The position numbers and the translations under genes were made by a program. This document shows positions 1-9,000 of a stretch of DNA of 18,421 nucleotides, piece after piece. Each line of letters starts with the position of its first letter. The first letter of the stretch is position 1. Below the pieces are notes generated by a model, which was not told where the DNA came from, made no database searches, and worked only from the letters and a program-made list of their open reading frames with translations. The stretch comes from Sedimentisphaerales bacterium (GTDB lineage Bacteria > Planctomycetota > Phycisphaerae > Sedimentisphaerales > SM23-30), in the NCBI GenBank assembly GCA_030636065.1, contig DAOVXR010000004.1, positions 1-18,421 on the forward strand, read 5' to 3'.

Positions 1-53
1 AGGCCGACACTTTGTTGTGATAGGTCCAGAGTGTCGGAGCCTTCACCGCCGTC
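1..53 (-). repeat. 53-base direct repeat, copy A
   Basis: These bases are identical to 490-542, 489 bases away (163 codons, in frame). They encode the unit GGEGSDTLDLSQQSVGL plus flanks. Copy A begins at the window edge, so the true repeat may be longer. Other units of the array are diverged at DNA level. Confidence 0.9.
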
Positions 54-3000
54 CAGTGTGCCGTCTGTAACAACGGCATCGTACATAACGAAAATGTCAG
101 CGTCCGTACCGCCGGTGATATTCTCGAACGATTGGAATGTAATGCTGTTATTCCAGTTGCAAGTATTATCTCCGGTAAGAGGCCAGGTGGTCGGTTCGTT
201 TTTGCCGACGAGCAAATCAGAATCCGTTTGACTGCCGATAATCGTTTCGACGGAGCTGTAACCCGATATAGCCGTGATTTCTTCGGTTGCCAGGTTGCAG
301 GTGATGCCCGCTGTATTCTCGCTGTAATCCAGTGTATCACTACCGCCCTGGCCATCGACTGTCCCGGTCAGGCTGGAATCGTCATAAAAGCAGAATGTGT
401 CATCTCCCTGTGAGCCTACGAGGGATTCCACGTTAGTAAAGCTCTGTGCCGCTACCGAACCGGTATCGGAGCCGGTTACATCCACGGTCAGGCCGACACT
501 TTGTTGTGATAGGTCCAGAGTGTCGGAGCCTTCACCGCCGTCGATACCGGCGGCAATCAGGGAACCAGTCAACAACTGGAACGTATCCGCCGATGTTCCT
601 CCCGTGAGCTGTTCCACACCGGAAAATTGGAATTCCTCAATAGAATCGATGTAGCCTGTGTTCGTTCCCGTAATTATCCAGGTTCGTATCTGGTCGTCTC
701 CGATGATGCTGTCGGCAGTTGATGAACCACCGACGAATTCTTCCACACCCGTGAAACCGCCACTTAATGTGAATGTTTGCTCTTGTAAATTTAGAATCAT
801 CGATTCTGTTTGCGATGCACAATTGAGTACGTCCCAACCGCCGCCACCCGAAATGGTTCCGGTGACCGATGCACCCGAAGCAAAAATAAAGGTATCAGCC
901 ATCACATTACCATTAAACTGCTCCACATTTGTGAATGTTAGCAGGTCTCCGATTGTACCGCTATCGGCTGCTGTTATTGTCCATGTTGTATCCGCCAGCG
1001 GACCGTCAATAATATCCGTCAGAGCACCGCTTCCCACCAAAACAGATATGTTGGCATAGCCACCGATAGCGGTAGCTGTTTGCTCGGCCAGATCGAATTC
1101 TATCGCTGTGGCGTAACTGCTGTAATCGAGCGAATTTGTTCCGGTTGCCCCGTCCACCCGGCCCGTAACAGCGGCACCGGCGCCAATGACAAAGGTATCC
1201 GATTCTGTACCGCCGGTAAGCTCCTCGAAACCTGTAAAGATCGCTTCGTTAGTGTTCACCGTACCGCTATCCTGCCCCGTAATGTCCCAATTGTTTGTCT
1301 GATTGTAGCGTGCAATAAACCGATCTTGCGTACTCGAACCACCTGTGAAGTTGCGGATGTTGCTGTACGTTCCCGTAATGCCTGTGGTGTTGTATGATTG
1401 CAGACTCACTTCAACCGCGGTCGTATATGCCGCCAAAGAAATGGAGTTGCCCGAGTCGCCCGAACCGGCGCCTGTTAGAGAGCCGCTCAGGCAGGCGCCA
1501 TCGCCAAAGACAAATGAATCGTTACTATTTCCCCCGGTCAGGTTTTCGAAGCTGCTGAAAGTTATCGTGCCACTCGTGTTACCGATGATTGTTCCGGCAT
1601 CGTCAGTAGTGATATTCCATGTGTTTGTCTGATTGTCCCAGCCAATGAGGGTATCCGTCAGAGAAGTTCCCGAAATGGTGTTAATGTTTTCAAAAAACGA
1701 AACAGGAGCAAGACTCTTTTGTGCCAGGTCCACGGTAACCGCCGAATTAAACTGAGTTAAATCGAGCAAGTCGCTGCCGGCACCGCCTATCAAAGAAGCG
1801 ATTGAGCCTCCGGTACGAACGTATATCTCGTTGGCGGCGTCACCCGTGACAATATTCTCGATGTTCGAGAAGGCCAGACTTACCGGATCATTGGTTTCGC
1901 TCATATAAAGCGAGCCTGCATTGGTGCCTGTAATGGTCCATCGCTGCGTTAGTGAATAATCGTCAAAGCTCAGCGTGTTGCTGCCACCACCACCATTGAT
2001 AGGGCCACGCACATACTTGGTGTCATTGACGTTAAAGATGTCGGCGCCGCTGCCGCCCTGCATAATCTGGAAATCGTAGAAGGTGTAAGTATAGCCTTGT
2101 TCTCCCGATTCGAAGATGAGTTGACCATCGTCCCAGTCGCTGATGGTCCAGGTTGTGGTTACGCCATTTTTGCCGGTAATTGTATTTTGCACGGAATTGC
2201 CGCCGATGAATTGCTCCACGGCCGCGAATGTACTCACTCCGCTGGCTGAGAGGTTCTCAAAGTTGACACTGACTGCGGTAACAACGCTATAGTCGCCATA
2301 ATCGAAGGTATCGGTACCCGATCCTCCATTGATTACCCCCCCAAAGTTGACACCTTCCGTGAAGACCACCATATCATTCGCAGTGCCGGAGAGAATAGAC
2401 TCGAATCCTTCAAAACTCATCGTGCTGTTAGCATGACGCATGGTTCCGGCTCCGGTTTCTGAAATGGTCCAGACCAGGCTGGAATTGATGGCGGTATAGT
2501 TGAGCGTATCCGAACCTCCGTTGCCGGCCATCGTGCCGGTAAGCTTACCGCTGCCGGAGACTGTGAAACTGTCCTGGCCGGAACTGCCCGAGAAATCTTC
2601 GATGCTCGCAAAGGGGATCGCAGCACCACCGTTGAGCGAAACGGTACCCCCATTTGTGGCTGTTATATTCCAGGCGACCGCTGAATTGTATGTTGACAGG
2701 TCGATGGAGTCGGTACCTTCACCACCACTAACGCTTCCCGTAACCGCTGCCCCGGCCGCAAAGACAAATTCATCCGTTCCGTTTCCTCCGACAATGTTTT
2801 CGAAGCTTTCAAAGTTAATCGTTACGCTACTGCCTACCTGCCCTATGTCGTCGGAGGTAATACTCCATGTATTGGCCACATCAGCACCGGTAAAGGTATC
2901 GCCGGTATTACCGCCGGCAACGAAGCATTCGATGTTTTCCACATAGCCGCCAATGCCGGTTGCGGAGGCCTTGGTCGCGGCAGAGAAATTGATGCTGACT

Positions 3001-6000
3001 GCTGTATCCCACTCATCGCCGTCCCAGCCGTAAACCAGGGCGTCTGCGCCGCCATGTCCATTTATATAACCGTCTAATGATCCTCCCGGATAGATTATAA
3101 ACAAGTCTTTTTGTGAAGAACCTTCCAGGTTTTGCGTACTGCTGAAATTAACCGTGCCTCCTCCGGCGGTTCGTGTGCCGCTGTTTGCCCCGGTTATCCG
3201 CCAAATCACATCATAATCCCCTTCTTCGACTAACATACCCATCAAGATAATGCCCGTTTCAGGCCCACGGTAAGGTGGAGAATTGTCAATGGTGTCAGTT
3301 TCACCGCCGGCATCGATTTCGCCATTGACCAAACCTCCCGTTCCGCCGGGGGTGAACAAGAATCCCTCGGCATAAACTCCGGCCGGATAGATGTAAAAAA
3401 TATCCTCATTGTCGCCGCCGGTAAAGTTTTCGCATTCGACAAAAGCGGTTCGTTCATTCAAAGAACCGCTGTTTGAAGCGGTAAAGTCCCAGGTATTAGT
3501 TTTGTAAACATCAACCAGTTTATAATCGCTGATTTCAATCCGATCATCGCCGCCATTACCGTCAAACAGGCCGGAGATGTACTTGTCGTTGGAGAGCACG
3601 AGGTAATCGTTGGCCTCGCCGCCATAATGGGACTCGATATTATCGAGGAGCGGACTGGCGTTGGCCAAGAATAGTTGCCCACTGTCTATATTGCTTATTT
3701 GCCAACGGTTGGAGGTCGTATAAGCGCTGAGATCGAGGACGTCGGTACCGGTGCGTGTAGAATAATCCGCTTCGGCAATGTCCTCCGCTCCGCTTCCGCC
3801 ATCGAGGTAATCACTGACATAAGCACCGTCAGCGAAAGTAAAAGTATCATTATTGCTGTTACCAATCAATCGTTCGAAGGATTCGAATGTAAATTCACCA
3901 TTGTAAGTCCCTCCATCTCCGGAGTTAATCTGCCAATTGTTGGCTTCATCACGAGAGACAATGATGTCGCTGGCACTGGAACCTCTTACCGTTTCCAGAA
4001 TGACATTCATGGTTACGGAATCACCCGCGGCACTGTCAACTTGTTTGGTTTGCGTGTTAAGGGTAACCGGGGATGTCCCGGAAGAAAAGTCAACTATATC
4101 CGCAGCCCCACCTGAGTCGGTCAGCGTGTCATCGCCGAAATTATCCCCGAATATATATGTATCATTACCATCACCCCCTTGTAGAATGTCATCGCCCATA
4201 CCTCCGGCCAGACTGTCATTACCGGTTCCGCCTTGTAATGTATCATTACCATCACCGCCCTCAAGAATATCTGCCTGGCTGCCGCCGATTATTGTATCAT
4301 TACCTGGTCCGCCATTGGCCTGCAGGGTACCGTTGCCCCGCATTTCGATATGGTCGTTACCAGTTCCCCCATCAAAGATAACATTCAATTCCACACCGGT
4401 ATCGATAATGAGTGTATCGTCGCCGGGTCCCGCGTTGACAAAAATGGTATCGCCGGGATTATAAGAGATTGTTTGCGATTCCCCACCGAAAGAGACCAAC
4501 AAGCTTCCCGCACCCGCGTCCGAAAGGACAAAGCTCTCGCTGCCGCCGCCCTTGTCGCCGTGCAGACGATCATCCGCATATTCACCCATGTTGAGCACAA
4601 ATTCGTCGCTGGCGCCGGTTGTTACTAAAACAGGCGTACTCGCGGCCGACCAGCTTTGCGAATAGAGAGTCGCACTGGCAAGGGTGCCGTCGAACGTTTT
4701 GGAGAAACACCCGATACCTATCTTAAGATACCAGCTTACATAGGCATCAATCTGAGCGTACACATCGACAATATGATCAAGACCTTCGAGCATATTACCT
4801 GCCAGTTCCGACATACGCACTTTGCCGTCATTGTTAGGATCATTCAGATTGAATCCCATCTCGCCGTAAATGCCACCGCGGACGCCGCCGCTGGCTATAC
4901 CCAGATTCAATTCCGCACCGGCATAAAAATTCAGCCCGACAACTATTTCGGAGACATCGGCACCGGTGCCGTCCGCATTGGCAGTATCGGAAACATATAA
5001 ACCGTCCATAACATAAGCATAGTTGCCTGTTTCGGAGGCCCGGCGTATGCCGTATGTGTCATAGCCAAATCCCAGGTTGATCGTCACGGTCAAATCCCCG
5101 CCAATACGCATTCCTAAGGGGCCAAAAACGGGAAAATATTGCGAATAGCTTGCCTGAAGTTGGAAGTCCGGGATAGCAAAAGTGATCAGGTTAACATCCT
5201 GGCCCATAATAAGACCAAAAATATTGGCCGGTTCGAGAAAGCTCAATTGGAACGAAGCATTACCGGTGTTAGCCTCTTGCATAAAGCTCTTCGTCGCCGG
5301 TGCCGCGTCACTACCATTTAAACTCGTTGTCAAATCAGGAGTAGATTGTGCCTGCACCGCGCCGCCCGACGGGTTGACATCGAACGAGCCCATATCAATC
5401 CACATTTGCCCTTCGGGCATAGCCGCCACCTGGCCGGCCATATTGGATATCCAACTAACCGCTTCTGCGAAATCCGCATACTGACCAAAGCCAAAGAGGG
5501 TGGCGATTTCTGTCGGTGCCAAACCAATAATCGGCAAATCCGTAGTTAAAAATGTCAGCACAGGCCGAATCGGATCCATCACCTCATCCACCTTGACCAG
5601 AACCGGCTTAAGAAAGCCACTAACAAAAGAACCAAGGTCTAATTCCACGGTATCAAACGAAATCGTCGGGGAGGTCGCCACCTCATCGCCACCGAAGGTC
5701 TTGTTATAAGTCCAGGTAAGGTCTAATTCTGTACGAATACGGGGGAACTGGTCCGAACCGCCCAAACTGAAAACGATCTGCACATCCGAATCCAGACCGC
5801 CCACAAAAGAAGCGGTGATCAGGTCGGCAACGGTTGAGCCTCGCAACTCTGCCAGACTAATACGGCCGCCGCCGGAGGGATCGGTAAAATCTACCGTGAA
5901 TGTCCCCCCAAGCAAGGATCGCGTATAATCGACATTTCCTGCCTCACTCAAGGGTGTTACGTCAGCTTGTAAGAAAAACAGGTTGCCCGTCAGGGTTTGC

Positions 6001-9000
6001 GGCATAACTACATCAAGACCGATGGACAATTCGCCGTCGTTCTGGTCCATCAGATAAAAACCATCAACCGTGTGAATTCCAAACCCGAAATCCCAGTCCC
6101 ATCCCATCCGGGCCTGCACTTCACCATTGAGTTCGATCGGCAGCACATCGATACCCAAATCAAAACCCATGCTCTGGGTGAACAACGTCTGACCCAGATC
6201 CATATTGTATTCGACATATTCCCAATTGGTATCGTCCAGCGTCATAACCACATCATCTACGGTAACCTGGCTGTCGGCATTGCTGTCCTTGAGAATATCC
6301 AGCCCCGTCGGACCGAATGACGAATAGAGGATGCTCTGGATAAGCGTGGTGGGCTGTGAACCGTCCAGTACCGCATTCAATCCGGTGCGGATATAAGTCA
6401 GCAGTGAATCTCCGATATCGCCGACGAATTCCACACCACTGGTCAGATAGGTTCCTACCAGCGGGAGGTTGATATTGCTGACCATGCTCTGCACTGAAGC
6501 CTCGGCAATATCGAAACTGCTTTGAATGCCGTCGATTACCAGGCTGGGATTGTTCAGTACCTGAATGATGTTCAGGCCCGAAAAAAGGTTGCTGAAATCG
6601 GGGGCGGTGATCGTAATACTATCAGCAGTGGATTGCGCGACATTGCGCAGATCGCTGATGGTCAAATCGAGATTATTGTTACCTGCCCCACCTAACGGCA
6701 CCGAGTCGGACGGAAAGTAAATCGGTAATGAGACACCCGCCGCCGCGGTCATAGTACAATTCAGATCGTCGGCGACAGGCTCTTCCGCATCGCCGAAGTA
6801 ATGCCTGCCATTACCGTCTCCGTCTGTCAGTGATACGGCAAGAAGCATGTAATCGTCGGTAGCAACGTCGCCGTCATTATCCAGCGCCACAGTTCCGTCC
6901 TTTATATACAAAGTCAGGGGGCCGGCGGAGAACTGGAAGTCAATATCAGAAGAAGTGGCCTTTAGACCCAGTGATAAATCTGATGTATCATATATGAAAG
7001 CTCTCAGGTCGTTCACATCGCTCATATCGACACCCAATTCGAGTGTTACATTGGCATAAGCACCCAAATCTAACGTCGATGTACCCTGAACGTCAATCAA
7101 ATGTGTGAGCATATCGAATGCGGATGTGTCGCCGGACACCATAGAAAGCATGGAATTGAGATCAAGATTAAAAGGATAAGATTCGGAAACAGTCACAGTA
7201 TAAGTTAGTGCCACTTTCAAATTCGTGCCATCCAACTCCATGGCCGCACTGCCCTGGCCTCCCAGATCGAATACGGCATCCAGATCGGTATTTAATAGTT
7301 GCAGGGAGCCGCCCGAGTCGGCCGTATCTTCGGCCTCTTCTAATGACTGGGTTAAATCCTGGGCCAGGGCCAGAGTCTCAGCGACACTCTGGTTAAGCAC
7401 CGGAATCGTAAAGTTAATAAAGCTCAACCCTTCGACCGAAGAGAGAAAATCAATCCCCTCGGCCAGGGTACCCAGTACCGTTGAAATAGTCATGGTTCTG
7501 GTATCGTAGAGATTGCCCAGATCGGTGTAGCTGACGCTGACAGAACTACTGTCGGTGATATCCGCAATTTGAATTTCAATGTCCGGGTCGGCTCCAAAAG
7601 AAAGCCCGCCTAATCCCGCCACCTGAATCGTATCGAATGTGATTTGTCCGCTTCCGGCCATAGCCAGGGTGATCATTTCGTCCCATCGATGTTGATTCTG
7701 AAACAATTGGGTGATGGTGATTTGCGTAGCGGATGTGTCCGGATGGGCCACATTGCCCGTAGCTGTACCGCTCATCGAAGCTGTACCGTCTTCTATGGTC
7801 AACGAGACAATGCCCAGCGACCCGGTAGCGCTGACATCAGCCGCCGTAAGTGTAACCGTGGCGCTTAGCTGTGTATTATCGATGTACATTTCCGCCAAAG
7901 CGGGAGTAATCGTGTCGTCAGTGGCGAATCCCAATGTAGTGTAAGCGCTGTTAGTGTTCAGCACTTCCACCTGAAGAGCCCATTCATCGCTGTCCAGAGT
8001 ACGAAAACCTATACGACCCGTAGCATCATATAGCGGGTCAACCTTGTCGTCTTCGGTTACTACGCGACCAAAAACGCTGTAATTGAATAAGACGGCCTCT
8101 AACTCAGTGTTTGCTCCGGCCACGACGATAGCGGCATTTATATCATCCACCAAATCCAAAAGGTCTGTGTTGCCGGACGTATTCGCGGAGTTGACGGTAA
8201 CGGTATAGTTGTTCCAGCCATTTAAGGTTACATCGAAAACGGCATTACTGCCAAGTTGGCCGTTGAGAGTGGGTGAATCAGGATCGTCTGTGGGAACTGT
8301 TTCTTGCGCCGCCACAGCCACCAGTTGCTCTTCCACGCCGAATTTAATCCCCAGGTCCATGTTGTACGATGCCTCGCCATCAAGACTCAGTTGAGCGGAA
8401 CTGGAAACCGACAATGGGCTAAGGTCCAGCGACAGATCCAGGGGTACATCAAACGCTGTAAAATCGTATGCGTAGGAAATATCAAACTCTAACTCACGGG
8501 TACTGTCATCAAAATCGACTCCCGATGAATAACCGGTCAATGCGGTGAGAAATTGCGGCCACGTAGTGAAACTTGCCTGGGGTTCCTGCACTGTATCGCC
8601 GCTGGGATACTCAACTCCAACCAGATTGTAAAGCTGGGTGTTCAGATCTTCGGTTATGCCTTCGGCAAAATCGATGATGTCGCCCACTTCCGCGCCGCCT
8701 GTCAGAGGTAATGTTATGTCCATCATCGGCTGGGTTTTCAATCCGTCAAAAGCCTGGCCCAAACGGTATAGCTCTAAGGCTATTGTTTCGGGGTCCAGGG
8801 CGATCATCCGCACCAGGTCACCGATATCCGAATTCGTCATACTGAAGCTGGCGTTACTGACCGCATCTGCCGCCCCAAAAACCAGGTTAAGCTCCTGGTC
8901 AAATTGGAGGTCCGCATTGTTCATTTCAAGCGGCATGTTAATAGTTGCTGAACTTGTATCCAGCGTAGCACTGAACAAAGTACCCAACGGCGTTGTTTGC

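Noticed and set aside
4140..4320. CRISPR-like short repeats
   Set aside because: The recurring GTATCATTACC units are in frame with exact 27-base multiples and encode RTX nonapeptides.
3675..4464. Overlapping plus-strand ORFs rich in Ser, Pro, His and Tyr
   Set aside because: Their low-complexity composition mirrors the RTX and repeat codons on the minus strand, which form an unbroken frame with clear motifs.
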